DNA of 64,000 nt. It comes from Parahaliea aestuarii. Lineage in GTDB: Bacteria > Pseudomonadota > Gammaproteobacteria > Pseudomonadales > Halieaceae. This document shows positions 8,165-17,165 of this stretch, one piece after another. Position numbers and translations under genes: made by a program. Each line of letters starts with the position of its first letter. Position 1 is the first letter of the stretch. The notes under the pieces were generated by a model. The model was given only the letters and a program-made list of their open reading frames with translations, did no database searches and was not told the DNA's origin. The DNA lies in the NCBI RefSeq assembly GCF_008064635.1, contig NZ_VRYZ01000009.1, forward strand, positions 145,785 to 209,784. Reading direction: 5' to 3'.

Positions 8165-9849
8165 TGGGTATTCACTTTCTCTGGGTTTGATGGCGTCGCC
8201 CCAGCGGGTGGGGTGCGACGTTTCGGGTTTCGGGTGCGTGCCACGCGTTCACTGGCCTTGGCCGGAGTACGGTAGAGGGAGGTAACGACGGGAACTGCCA
8301 GGAATTGAGTTTTGCTGGCATAGCGCAGCCAAAGGTCCCAATCTTCCAGGTACTGCTTCTCAGGGTCGAATCCACCGAGCTCTTCATACAATGAGCGCTC
8401 AAAGATTACTGTTTGTATTGGAAAGAGGTTGTCTCGTTCCAGATTTTCTCTTGAGTAATTGCGTAGCATCATCTTGGGGAGGCAATAGAAAACTTCTTCA
8501 TATTGTCCCGGTGTATCGTCAATCCGGGTATGTACTTCAAATGCCAGACCATATGCCGCTTTGGTTCCGGGCGAGGCTAGCAGGTGGCGTATTAAAAGCT
8601 CCACGTGGGCGGGATAGAGGAGGTCGTCGTCATCAAGGAACATCAGGAATTGCCCACTGGCGCTCGCCAGCCCGTGGTTCCCTGTCTTGGACTTTCCCTG
8701 CTTTCCCTTGGCCAGATAGGTTAAAAAGCGACTATCCACCAGCTTTTTGTTGAGCTCTCCGATTAGGTGACTGTGGCTGGGTTCACCGTCCTCGGCAATA
8801 ATAATTTCCAGATTTGGATAACTTTGATTCAGTGCCGATTGAGCACTTTCTTGCAACCAAGCCCCCCTGCCTGGGAATGTTCGGATGATAACAGAAACCA
8901 GGGGCAGTTTAATCGTCGGCGGGTTGCCGATAGCGGGAGCGTCGCTGTTGCCCAGCTCGAATGGTGAAAAGGGCCTGAGTCGCACTTGCGTGGCTTTTGG
9001 GGTGGCTGTCGGTTTGGGCCCCTTCTCAGCGGAGAGGGACGAGTAGTACTCGGTGGCCCATGGAGTTCGATTCACCAGTGACCGGCCGTTGGTATGGTAT
9101 TGCTCACTTAAGGACGCCAGCCAATCAGTGGGGTGATCGCGATGGCCCGACAAGAGATTGAGAGTTGCGGGCGCTGGCCGCCGAAAGGCAACGCAATCAC
9201 CGCGCGAATGGGCAATCCTGAGTGTTACCGGATCAATATAGTCTGGTCGCTCTCCCAGGGTGGGGCAATACTCCCACCAAACGGTGTCCTCTGTATCGGT
9301 GGCACTGTCGGTTAGCGCCCGCTTGATCAGGGCAGGTTCAGGCGCAATATTGTCTGACACAACTAACAAGAGTGGCGCTGAGCCGCTTGCGACTGCTTGC
9401 TCGATATTTGGGGCCTGATGCACCTTTGTCTCGAGGAGAGACCCAGGTGCTCTGAACGATGTGCTCTCGCAGGACGTTCCCGCGCTTGCGGTAATCTGCC
9501 ACACATGGAATGCACAGCTGCCCCCTTGGACGCGTTCCAGGCAGGCCAGAGTAGGGCCAACCTCTGCGCTGGTGTTTACCTTGTTTGTGTAAACGATGAT
9601 GTCCATCGAGTCTGGCAGCTCACCCGCGGCTCGGCGAGGCGATAGGCCGATACCTCGTCCGCCGGCGAGTTGATGGATTAGCTTCATCTGTTTTCTGCTG
9701 GAACCCAGACCTGCTTTGGCGGCAAGGTAGCGGCGAACTGCCCAGTCAAGCTCCGCAATTGCGGGGATGGACGTAACTCCAAAATACGCGGCATAAAGGC
9801 CCGACTTCAGCTTGTCGAGCCACCGTTCTGTGACGCTCCCGAGCTTCAT
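8161..9849 (-). CDS. Glycosyltransferase family 2, with long N-terminal extension
   Basis: The chosen ATG at 9849 shares its A with the TAA stop of the upstream membrane protein (TAATG), so the longer frame starting at 9912 is rejected. The product has 562 residues. Residues about 318-540 form a GT-A fold: LVSVIIRTFPGRGAWLQE at its start, IIIAEDGE, and the DXD-type MFLDDDDLLYPAHVE. The first 300 residues contain no motif I recognise. A Pro/Arg/Thr-rich tail ends the protein. Likely role: addition of a sugar to the cluster's glycan repeat in the cytosol. GC content is intermediate between the AT-rich left side and the GC-rich right. Confidence 0.8.
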   Translation of the reverse strand: MKLGSVTERWLDKLKSGLYAAYFGVTSIPAIAELDWAVRRYLAAKAGLGSSRKQMKLIHQLAGGRGIGLSPRRAAGELPDSMDIIVYTNKVNTSAEVGPTLACLERVQGGSCAFHVWQITASAGTSCESTSFRAPGSLLETKVHQAPNIEQAVASGSAPLLLVVSDNIAPEPALIKRALTDSATDTEDTVWWEYCPTLGERPDYIDPVTLRIAHSRGDCVAFRRPAPATLNLLSGHRDHPTDWLASLSEQYHTNGRSLVNRTPWATEYYSSLSAEKGPKPTATPKATQVRLRPFSPFELGNSDAPAIGNPPTIKLPLVSVIIRTFPGRGAWLQESAQSALNQSYPNLEIIIAEDGEPSHSHLIGELNKKLVDSRFLTYLAKGKQGKSKTGNHGLASASGQFLMFLDDDDLLYPAHVELLIRHLLASPGTKAAYGLAFEVHTRIDDTPGQYEEVFYCLPKMMLRNYSRENLERDNLFPIQTVIFERSLYEELGGFDPEKQYLEDWDLWLRYASKTQFLAVPVVTSLYRTPAKASERVARTRNPKRRTPPAGATPSNPEKVNTQ

Positions 9850-12425
9850 TATTGATCCCCACGATAGTTCACAATAATCGCCTCGCCGCCGGCGACTGCT
9901 TGCGCCTGCCATCCGCTATGGAATGAAGGGCCCATGGTGGAAATTATGTGGCTCGACGCCTTTCTAACTTCTCCCGGTTCCAGCTTAAACGCATCGATAT
10001 AAAGCACTTGGTTGTCGGGTCCACTGCTCAGTTCTGCTACCGGCTGTTCAAACACCGCCGTAGGATGCGGCAGCATCCAGTACTTACCCCTCATCACTTT
10101 GAAGTGCAGGTTCCGCTCTGCACCGGTCAGAATCAGGGGTTGATCAGTGTCTGGCTGCAGCATCGACTTTGCTGCTTCAGCGATTTCGCCCAGTTGCACG
10201 TCAAAGTCGATGTCGAGTGCCTCAGGTCTGTCTGAATGCGTGTAGTAATCGACGGTGCGCGCCGTCTGCCGCGTACTGGTGGTGAGCCAGCGCACGTCGA
10301 CGAGTGTCCAGGTAACGATTATTAGCGCCAGGGCCTGCGTCATCCGCTGGTTAGGGCGGGGGATGATACACAGGAGAAGCGCCACCAGTAGCCAGATGCC
10401 GGCCAGCACTGTGAGGGGGAGCCGCTGCTCCCGCGCGCCACCGGAAAGCCAGTGGGCGGATTTCTGGCTCCACAACTCCAGTTCGGTCCACTCCGACCAG
10501 ACCAGCTTGAGGCTGTTCTCGAGTGAGCTGGGCTTAAGCACCAAGCGCCGGAGGCCCGCGCTGCCGTCTTGCTGGTCATCGTGAAGTACCAGGCCAACCT
10601 CTGTAATTGTGCCTGTCCACTCTGGCTCTCTAGAAAGATCAATGGTATGTGGCCCTGCGTAACCAATATTAGCGGTATTGACGTTTTCCCGATTGCCGGC
10701 AGTCCTCCAGAAAAAACCCGCCGGGCTGATGCTTGTGCCAGTGGTTGTGACGCTCAGTGTGGTGAGCTCAGCACTGTCTACTGCGATAGGCCCGCTTGAG
10801 AGTATGGCTATGCCGCCTTGGTAGCTAGTTACGGTGAGTCCTCCATCGTCGCTGGTTGTACTTCCAACCGGGGTTCTGATGCGAGAAGTCAGGTCGAGAG
10901 CTGTCCCATCCGTTGCTGGGTGGTCCCAGGCCAGGTAGGTGAGAAAGGCGGCGCCGCAAAGTAAGCTTGCTCCTGCAGCGGTTATCAAGGTAGTGCGTGC
11001 ATCTATTTTGGGCTGGAGTGCTTCACCCTTTGTCAGGCGCCGGACGGAAAGTAGCAATGCATAAACGAGCGCGGGGGCAAAATGCAGGGGCAGCCGGTTG
11101 ATGGCGGTGCCGTCTTCCGCCCAACGTCCGTGCTGGGTGAAACCAAATATCAGGGCCTGTGTGGCAAAGAGCAGAACGAAAAAGCCCAGTAGTGCCCGCC
11201 AGCAGCCGTCTCTCGAGCCTTTTAGGAGCGTGGCAGCGCTAATGGCCACCAGGGGCCACAGAATATTCCAGCTTCCCTGCAGGAAAAAGGCGTCGATGTA
11301 GTCATCCCACACTGCAAATTGCTGAATGGGGATGGTGCCAAGCACCGGCAGGTACAGAAGCTTACCGTCAAAGCCGAAGACCCCCAGGCCGGGAATGGAC
11401 CAGTGCAAGTGGAAGCGCCATAGCACTAACGCGAGGGCGGATCCACACGCGGCGCCGACTAGAGCCGTGCGCCAGAAGCTGCCGGCAAAAGCCAGGGCCA
11501 GGGCGCCGATGAACCAGACAGCGCCCTCGTTCTTAACGCCCATCGCCAGTGCGCACATCAAGATGCCTAGCCAGAGTGAGGATCGGTCATGATCACTGAT
11601 GCCTCGCAGCAGGGCGACAAAGCCAAGTCCGACATAGCCTGCCATCCAGATGTCCGCCTGCCCGGCCAGGGCAACGTGAGTGCCCCAAAGTGGAATGGAG
11701 ACAAGCAGGTAGATGCCTGCAAGCGCGCCCAATTCACGAAAGCCGGAGGACTTTATCTGGCCATACAGGCCTGCCAGGGTCGCGAGAGCGGCGCAAAAAA
11801 CCGGCAGGTTGACCAGGGTTTCGCTCCAGCTGCCCATACTGATAGCGGCCCACAGGGCAATAACTGATGCCAGTGTCGGATAACTGTGGCCCGGCATGTT
11901 GTAGTTGATAACACCGGTCTGCAGCCACTCGTTCGGCGGTGCCATGGGTAGGAGCTGGCCGCTGAGGAACCAGGCCTTGGCCCGGTACATCCAGGTTTGC
12001 CAGGCATCCCAGGGATAGATGGGGCGATACTGGTTTTCCAGCAGCAGCGGGATCAGGTGCAGCGCGGTGAGCCCAAGCAGGCCGATGCAAATAACCCGGT
12101 AACGGGTTGATGCCGGGAGAGAAACGGGGGTTGGCGCCGGGGCCTTAATACGGTATTGCAACGCGGCGAGGACGGTGCCGGTAAGGCTTAGGATCAGTAG
12201 CGTGCCGACAATGGCTGCAAACGAGATGTTGCCCTGAACTGCGCTACTGAGGTGGACCAGACCCTGCACAAGGCTGCAGCCAATAAAATAGCCGTAACCG
12301 GCGCGTAGCAGCAATTCATGGGGCGCCGGCCTGGCGGAGGCTCGTACCTGGGCAATGATCTGCAGCCAAATAAAGCCTGTGTACCAAGGGACGAGGATGC
12401 CGAGCCCCAAAAAGAATAATGCCAT
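9849..12425 (-). CDS. Large polytopic membrane protein of the glycan cluster
   Basis: This 858-residue protein has about 12-13 hydrophobic segments between residues 1 and 520 (for example the N-terminal ALFFLGLGILVPWY and TALHLIPLLL). A soluble region of about 130 residues follows (520-660), then more membrane segments, and a C-terminal soluble tail with ILTGAERNLHFK. The layout resembles GT-C-fold or oligosaccharide-modifying membrane proteins such as family 39-like transferases, but no specific motif is decisive. It may transfer a lipid-carried sugar made by the DPM1-like transferase encoded just upstream (inference). It overlaps the following GT2 gene by one base. Confidence 0.7.
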   Translation of the reverse strand: MALFFLGLGILVPWYTGFIWLQIIAQVRASARPAPHELLLRAGYGYFIGCSLVQGLVHLSSAVQGNISFAAIVGTLLILSLTGTVLAALQYRIKAPAPTPVSLPASTRYRVICIGLLGLTALHLIPLLLENQYRPIYPWDAWQTWMYRAKAWFLSGQLLPMAPPNEWLQTGVINYNMPGHSYPTLASVIALWAAISMGSWSETLVNLPVFCAALATLAGLYGQIKSSGFRELGALAGIYLLVSIPLWGTHVALAGQADIWMAGYVGLGFVALLRGISDHDRSSLWLGILMCALAMGVKNEGAVWFIGALALAFAGSFWRTALVGAACGSALALVLWRFHLHWSIPGLGVFGFDGKLLYLPVLGTIPIQQFAVWDDYIDAFFLQGSWNILWPLVAISAATLLKGSRDGCWRALLGFFVLLFATQALIFGFTQHGRWAEDGTAINRLPLHFAPALVYALLLSVRRLTKGEALQPKIDARTTLITAAGASLLCGAAFLTYLAWDHPATDGTALDLTSRIRTPVGSTTSDDGGLTVTSYQGGIAILSSGPIAVDSAELTTLSVTTTGTSISPAGFFWRTAGNRENVNTANIGYAGPHTIDLSREPEWTGTITEVGLVLHDDQQDGSAGLRRLVLKPSSLENSLKLVWSEWTELELWSQKSAHWLSGGAREQRLPLTVLAGIWLLVALLLCIIPRPNQRMTQALALIIVTWTLVDVRWLTTSTRQTARTVDYYTHSDRPEALDIDFDVQLGEIAEAAKSMLQPDTDQPLILTGAERNLHFKVMRGKYWMLPHPTAVFEQPVAELSSGPDNQVLYIDAFKLEPGEVRKASSHIISTMGPSFHSGWQAQAVAGGEAIIVNYRGDQ

Positions 12426-12461
12426 CCCTGCCTGCCCTGTGTTGCTCGATGGTGCCTGGTA

Positions 12462-12824
12462 TTACCGCGTCTTGCCCTGCGCGGTGCTTTTCTGCTGTTG
12501 ACGCAGCTCCGCTTCCAGCATGGCGACCCTCTGAATCATCCGTTGGTTGCGCGCTTCAATTCTCGAGCGTTCTATATCCATCAACAGTATTTTTATCACC
12601 AGTATGGCCACGGCAAGGGTGAGCGCAAGTATCGGGGGATATGACACTCCCGCAGCGCGAGCGACAATATCGATGACTTTCGGGAACAGGCCGATGACGG
12701 CGAAGCCGGCGGCCACCAGAATCCAGCCCAGGCCGTGGGTGACATGCAGGCGGTCCCTTCTTATCAGCAGAACGATAATAAAGGCTACGCCTATTCCGAT
12801 GGTGGCTGTAACGATGGCTAGCAT
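12462..12824 (-). CDS. DUF2304 family small membrane protein
   Basis: The ATG at 12824 is chosen because the DUF2304-like sequence begins there and overlaps the upstream GT2 stop by seven bases. The product is 120 residues with three hydrophobic stretches (about 1-20, 30-48 and 60-80), the family-like block IRRDRLHVTHGLGWILVAA and GVSYPP, and a charged C-terminal coiled coil of about 40 residues. DUF2304 proteins are commonly encoded next to DPM1-like GT2 enzymes, as here, and are thought to act as membrane partners or anchors for them (context inference). Confidence 0.78.
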   Translation of the reverse strand: MLAIVTATIGIGVAFIIVLLIRRDRLHVTHGLGWILVAAGFAVIGLFPKVIDIVARAAGVSYPPILALTLAVAILVIKILLMDIERSRIEARNQRMIQRVAMLEAELRQQQKSTAQGKTR

Positions 12825-13555
12825 GGTTTGGTGGCTCTCTTCCCCGTGAGCATTGTGCGTTTGGTCAGGCCAAGCAACAAGGTGCAGCACATATAGTAGG
12901 CGACAATCAGCCATGAGTGAAAAACCCGGGACTTGCCTTCTTCCCGGGCGCACATCTCAACGGACACGTCACGGATGCGCAGTCCCTCGTGTTGCAGTAG
13001 AAGGAGAACTCCGATGTCCTGGTAGTCGAGAAGTGTGGCGCGCCAGCCGGCCAGGGCCCCTATGGCCTGGCGGTTGTAGGCCCTGAAGCCCGAGGTGACG
13101 TCTTCCAGCGCCAGCCCGGAGGTGCTTTTCATAAGGACCCATGCAATCCGGCGCAGCAGTGAGCCTCGCTCGGTGCAGGCGCCGATAGCGACATCGGCCT
13201 CGTTATTCCGCACCGGCGCCAGGATTTGGTCGATGGTCTGGGCCAGATGCTGGCCATCGGCATCCATGGTCACCGCAATCTCATAGCCCTTGCGCAGCGC
13301 ATAGCGCAAGCCGGTCTGCATTGCACCCCAGGCCCCCAGTTGAGCGGGCAGGGGAATGACGGTGGCGCCGGCGGCTTCGGCCACGGCAACGGTATTATCC
13401 GTGCTGGCGTCGTCGATAACGACAACAGCCAGTCCGGTGTGGCTACGTACATTCTCCACTACACGGCCGACGCAGGCGGCCTCATTGAACGCTGGAATCA
13501 GAACTACAGTGTCGCTGGCGCCGGCAACGGAAGAAGGGGTTGAGACGTTAGACAT
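12818..13555 (-). CDS. DPM1-like glycosyltransferase family 2 (polyprenol-phosphate sugar synthase type)
   Basis: Starting at the ATG at 13555, which overlaps the upstream GT4 stop by eight bases, the product has 245 residues. It opens with TVVLIPAFNEAACVGRVV and has VIDDASTDNTV and the catalytic-type TMDADGQH, all typical of dolichol/undecaprenyl-phosphate mannose or glucose synthases. There is no C-terminal membrane domain; the DUF2304 neighbour probably supplies it. It would load a sugar onto undecaprenyl phosphate for use by a periplasmic GT-C enzyme, perhaps the 858-residue membrane protein downstream (inference). The in-frame extension to 13714 lies inside the GT4 gene and lacks homology. 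Confidence 0.83.
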   Translation of the reverse strand: MSNVSTPSSVAGASDTVVLIPAFNEAACVGRVVENVRSHTGLAVVVIDDASTDNTVAVAEAAGATVIPLPAQLGAWGAMQTGLRYALRKGYEIAVTMDADGQHLAQTIDQILAPVRNNEADVAIGACTERGSLLRRIAWVLMKSTSGLALEDVTSGFRAYNRQAIGALAGWRATLLDYQDIGVLLLLQHEGLRIRDVSVEMCAREEGKSRVFHSWLIVAYYMCCTLLLGLTKRTMLTGKRATKPC

Positions 13556-14741
13556 TGCCTGGATTGCGCTCGCTGAGTATGCCGGTGAACTCAGCCAGCA
13601 ACGCTGCAGCTGACTGGTCGATATGGAACAACTGGTCGAAGCGCTTTCTGCCTGCCAGCCCGAGGCGCCGGATTTTATCACGGTCGGCGGCCAGGTTCCG
13701 CAGTTGTCCGGCAAGGTCGTCAGCGTTGCCGGGCTCGCAGAGCTCTCCGGTTTCCCCGGCTGTCACCACCCAGCTCATGCCCGAGCCGGGTACCTTGCTG
13801 GCAACTGTGGCTTTGCGGAAGTACATGGCTTCCAGCAGCACCAGGCCGAAGGCTTCACTGCGCTCGATGGATGGCAGGCAGACCAGGTCACAGGCGCCCA
13901 GCAGGCTTTGCAGCTCTTCCCCGCTCACCTCACTGTGGAAGGTGACGCGTTCCTCGACGCCCAGCTCCCTCGCCAGGTCCTGCAGCGAGCCCGCCAGCTC
14001 TCCACTGCCGACCAGGTCAACGCGCACCTCTTCCACTGTGCTGGCGGCGCGCAGCAGGAATTCGAAGCCCTTGTAGTAGGTTAGCCTGCCGACCGCGAGC
14101 ACTTTCAGTGCCGGGCCGTTATGGTCGTCACCAGCTTCCGGTGGTTCGCCGAGATAGGTGGGGTCAATGCCCAGTGGTACAACGCCGCATTTATTGCGGA
14201 AGGGTGCCAGCGGCGCACTACTCTCCAGGTAGGACGGGGAGGTTGTGATGACGCGGGTCGCGCCTCTGAGCAGGGCCGTTTCAAAGGGCCGGTAAAGGCG
14301 GTAGAAAAGGCGCAAGGCAGTCTTGTGTTCGCTTAGGGGAACATCCGAGTGCCAGTGAATAGTCCAGCCGAGTCGCCGGGCGGCGGGAATGAATAGCACC
14401 CAGAATGCCGACACATTGGGTAAGTGAAGGTGTAGTAGATCGGGCTGATAGGTTTTTAGCAGTCGTCGGAGGTGCAGGGGGAATGTGGGGCTGAGCGGTG
14501 TAAAAAGAACTCGAAGCCACACAGCGACGCGGGTGATGTGGAGCGCCTGGCCTTTGGTGGCGATGGCTTCTGTTTCGCTGTGCAAGCCGAGGCTCGACTG
14601 GTGTACCAAGGCGTGATTGCCTACGCCGAGCCGGCCCAGTGCGGCCATGATGTCGCGCAGATAGGTTTCCATCCCCCCCCTATGCGGCGGAAAATACTTG
14701 CCGATGTGGAGTACACGCATCGGGCGTGCCTGGTCAGGCAT
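13548..14741 (-). CDS. Glycosyltransferase family 4
   Basis: With the ATG at 14741, which overlaps the pdxA stop by eight bases, the protein has 397 residues. It begins (after a short lead) with MRVLHIGKYFPPHRGGMETYLRD, the acceptor-domain start typical of GT4 enzymes. LAVGRLTYYKGFEFLL opens the donor domain, and ERSEAFGLVLLEAM contains the E(x7)E nucleotide-sugar motif. A later start at 14720 is also possible. It belongs to the glycan cluster and is the first gene after pdxA, so the cluster may be read by transcription from the lptD-surA-pdxA operon. Confidence 0.85.
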   Translation of the reverse strand: MPDQARPMRVLHIGKYFPPHRGGMETYLRDIMAALGRLGVGNHALVHQSSLGLHSETEAIATKGQALHITRVAVWLRVLFTPLSPTFPLHLRRLLKTYQPDLLHLHLPNVSAFWVLFIPAARRLGWTIHWHSDVPLSEHKTALRLFYRLYRPFETALLRGATRVITTSPSYLESSAPLAPFRNKCGVVPLGIDPTYLGEPPEAGDDHNGPALKVLAVGRLTYYKGFEFLLRAASTVEEVRVDLVGSGELAGSLQDLARELGVEERVTFHSEVSGEELQSLLGACDLVCLPSIERSEAFGLVLLEAMYFRKATVASKVPGSGMSWVVTAGETGELCEPGNADDLAGQLRNLAADRDKIRRLGLAGRKRFDQLFHIDQSAAALLAEFTGILSERNPGNV

Positions 14742-15750
14742 TGCCAGCAGGGACGAAGTTAGGTGCGCAGGTGGCGATCGAACCGGCCAGATCAATGGTA
14801 GTGATCAGGCTCCCCGCTTTAGCCGAGCCCTCTCCCGCCAGCCCCAGCGCCGTCCCATGATCCACCGACACCCTCACAATCGGCAGCCCCAGCGTAATGT
14901 TCACCGCTTCCCCAAACCGGGAAAACTTCAGCACCGGCAGACCCTGGTCGTGATACATCGCCAGGTAGGCATCGGAATTCGCCAGTTGCTCGGGGTTGAA
15001 GGCGGTGTCCGCCGGTAATGGCCCGGCCAGCTGCATGCCCTCATTTTTCAGTTTTTCCAGAAGCGGGGTGATGATTTCGATCTCCTCCCGCCCCAGGTGC
15101 CCGCCTTCGCCGGCGTGGGGGTTCAGGCCCAGCACAGTAATCTTCGGCCGGGTGATGCCGAATTTTCCCGTCAGTTCGGCGTGCAGTATCCGCAGTGTAC
15201 GCTCCAGGCTTTCCCGGGTAATCGCCGCGGGTACGTCCTTCAGTGGCAGATGCGTCGTCGCCAGTGCCACCCGCAGCTTGTCGGTGGCCAGCATCATCAC
15301 TACATGCTCTGTCCCTGTTTTCTCGGCCAGGTACTCGGTGTGTCCGCTAAAAGGAATCCCCGCGTCGTTGATCACGGATTTTTGCACCGGGGCGGTCACC
15401 ATGGCCTGGAAGCTGCCGGTCCGGCAGCCTTCAATGGCCAGGTCGAGGGTTTTCAGGACGTAGTGGGCATTGGCCGGGTTGAGCTGGCCGGGGATGACGG
15501 TGGCTGATACGGAGGTGTGCAGCACACTGAGGTGCCCCGGTGTGTGGGGCCGGGCCTGCGGGCCGGGCTGATAGGGGGTGAGGCTGACGGGCAGGTTGAG
15601 CAGGCGCGCCCGTTCGCGCAGCATGTCGATATCACCAATGGCGACCAGTTCGGCATCCCATGCCCGCATCGCCGCCATCAGGGTGATGTCGGGGCCGATG
15701 CCGGCGGGTTCGCCGGTGGTGATGGCGATGGTGGGGATGGGGGTGGGCAT
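14734..15750 (-). CDS. pdxA: 4-hydroxythreonine-4-phosphate dehydrogenase
   Basis: This 338-residue enzyme oxidises 4-phosphohydroxy-L-threonine in the DXP-dependent pyridoxal 5'-phosphate pathway. The N-terminus TIAITTGEPAGIGPDI, the SGHTEYLAEKTG segment and HDQGLPVLKF carry the conserved metal-binding histidines, and LGLNPHAGEGG is a family hallmark. Length matches the family (about 330). It follows surA after 50 bases that contain one REP palindrome. The usual downstream neighbours ksgA and apaGH are replaced by a glycosyltransferase overlapping its stop. Confidence 0.96.
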   Translation of the reverse strand: MPTPIPTIAITTGEPAGIGPDITLMAAMRAWDAELVAIGDIDMLRERARLLNLPVSLTPYQPGPQARPHTPGHLSVLHTSVSATVIPGQLNPANAHYVLKTLDLAIEGCRTGSFQAMVTAPVQKSVINDAGIPFSGHTEYLAEKTGTEHVVMMLATDKLRVALATTHLPLKDVPAAITRESLERTLRILHAELTGKFGITRPKITVLGLNPHAGEGGHLGREEIEIITPLLEKLKNEGMQLAGPLPADTAFNPEQLANSDAYLAMYHDQGLPVLKFSRFGEAVNITLGLPIVRVSVDHGTALGLAGEGSAKAGSLITTIDLAGSIATCAPNFVPAGNA

Positions 15751-15766
15751 GCTGAATGGGTGCCTT

Positions 15767-15784
15767 GGCGGAATGAATTCCGCC
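15767..15784. repeat. Solitary REP palindrome between surA and pdxA
   Basis: An 18-base perfect palindrome with eight-base arms GGCGGAAT / ATTCCGCC around a GA centre, followed by CTACAAGG. It is the same design as the seven REPs around the RAYT (arms GGNCGAAT / ATTCGNCC, GA centre, then CTACAGGG). Relative to that consensus the arm bases differ on both sides in a compensating way, which preserves pairing. It lies in the 50-base surA-pdxA gap. Confidence 0.75.
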
Positions 15785-15800
15785 CTACAAGGTGGAGTCC

Positions 15801-17165
15801 CTATTTAATGTCGACAAAGGCTTCATCGCGGATCTTGCGCAGCCAGGCGTCCAGCTCTTCCTGGTATTTGCGGCTGTGCAGGTACTCGGCGGCCTTGTTG
15901 CGAATGGCCTGGTCGGTCATGTCCTGTTCGCGCCGGTCGGTCACTTCCAGGATGTGCCAGCCGAACTGGCTGCGCACGGGGTCGGTGATCTGGCCGATGT
16001 CGGCGCTGTCCATGGCGTTCTCGAACTCGGGCACCATCTGGCCCTTCTGGGTCCAGCCCAGATCGCCGCCCTCCTGGGCGGAGCCGATATCCTCGGAGTA
16101 TTCTTTGGCCAGTTCGCCGAATTCTTCGCCGCCCTCGATGCGCGCCTTCAGGTCGGCGGCTTTCTGGCGCGCCTGGTCGTCGGTGAGAATTTCGCTGGGC
16201 TTGATCAGGATGTGGCGGACCTTGGTCTGGCTCACTATCTGTTCACCGCCGCGCTTGGCGTTCATGTTGACGAGGTGGATGCCGCTGGCGCTCTCGATGG
16301 GGTCGGACGTTTCGCCCTGGGCGAGCTGCGGTGCAATGTCGGCAAACAGCGAGGGCAGTTCGCTGGCCCGGCGCCAGCCGAGGTCGCCGCCGGTAAAGGT
16401 GTATTTGCCGGTGCTGGAGGCGATCACCTGGTCGAAGGGCTCGCCGGCGCGGATACGTTGCAGGGTTTTTTCCACGTGGGCTTCGGCGGCGGCCTTTTCC
16501 TCGGCGGGCGCATCGGGGGAGATGGCCAGCAGGGCGTGGACGATGCGGTACTCGGGCTGGGTCAGGGCTTTGCCTTCCTCGGTGCCGAGGAAGTTGTCGA
16601 TTTCCTGGTCGGAGATCTGGATGCGCTGGCTCACGTTGCCGGCCTGGACCCGCTGCAGGATCATCTCCCGGCGCACATTCTCGCGCATGGCGGCGTAGGA
16701 CTCGCCCTCCTGCTCCAGGCGGGCGATAAACTGGTCGACGTTCATGCGGTTCTGGGCGGCGATGCGCGCCACGGCCTGGTCGAGTTGCGCATCGGAGATG
16801 CGCACGCCCACGCGCTGGCCCATCTGCAGCTGGATGCTCTCCAGAATCAGGCGGTCCAGGGTTTCACGGATGAGTTCGTCTTCCGGCGGCATTTCCATGC
16901 CGCGGGCCTGCAGGCCCTCGGTGACGGCGGTGAGGCGTTCGCGCAACTCCGAGGCCATGATGACGTCGTCATCGACGATGGCGACAACCTGGTCGAGGAT
17001 TTCGGTGGCGGCTCGGGCGGGCGAGGTGCCCAGTGCCACAAGGAGCGCCAGTGCCAGGGCCATGAAATGGATGCCGCAATGGCGGACCACTGCCTGCGCA
17101 GAAGCGATGGGTAGCCGGTGCAGCAGGTTGCGGGCTTGAAGTGCGGGAAATCCCTTAATACTCAC
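15801..17165 (-). CDS. surA: Periplasmic peptidyl-prolyl isomerase / chaperone SurA
   Basis: The product has 454 residues and carries unfolded outer-membrane proteins across the periplasm. A hydrophobic signal ends in SPARA before ATEILDQVVAIVDDDVI, the typical mature SurA start. The N-terminal chaperone domain is followed by two parvulin domains (about 190-290 and 300-405); the second contains VRHILIKPSE, GGDLGWTQKGQMVPEFE and FGWHILEV. The start at 17165 overlaps the lptD stop by 11 bases and gives a long n-region; Met35 (17063) would give a more ordinary signal peptide. It is cotranscribed with lptD and pdxA in the conserved order. Confidence 0.95.
   Translation of the reverse strand: MSIKGFPALQARNLLHRLPIASAQAVVRHCGIHFMALALALLVALGTSPARAATEILDQVVAIVDDDVIMASELRERLTAVTEGLQARGMEMPPEDELIRETLDRLILESIQLQMGQRVGVRISDAQLDQAVARIAAQNRMNVDQFIARLEQEGESYAAMRENVRREMILQRVQAGNVSQRIQISDQEIDNFLGTEEGKALTQPEYRIVHALLAISPDAPAEEKAAAEAHVEKTLQRIRAGEPFDQVIASSTGKYTFTGGDLGWRRASELPSLFADIAPQLAQGETSDPIESASGIHLVNMNAKRGGEQIVSQTKVRHILIKPSEILTDDQARQKAADLKARIEGGEEFGELAKEYSEDIGSAQEGGDLGWTQKGQMVPEFENAMDSADIGQITDPVRSQFGWHILEVTDRREQDMTDQAIRNKAAEYLHSRKYQEELDAWLRKIRDEAFVDIK

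Noticed and set aside
13556..13714. N-terminal extension of the DPM1-like transferase
   Set aside because: It lies within the upstream GT4 gene, is low-complexity, and the family homology begins at the ATG at 13555.
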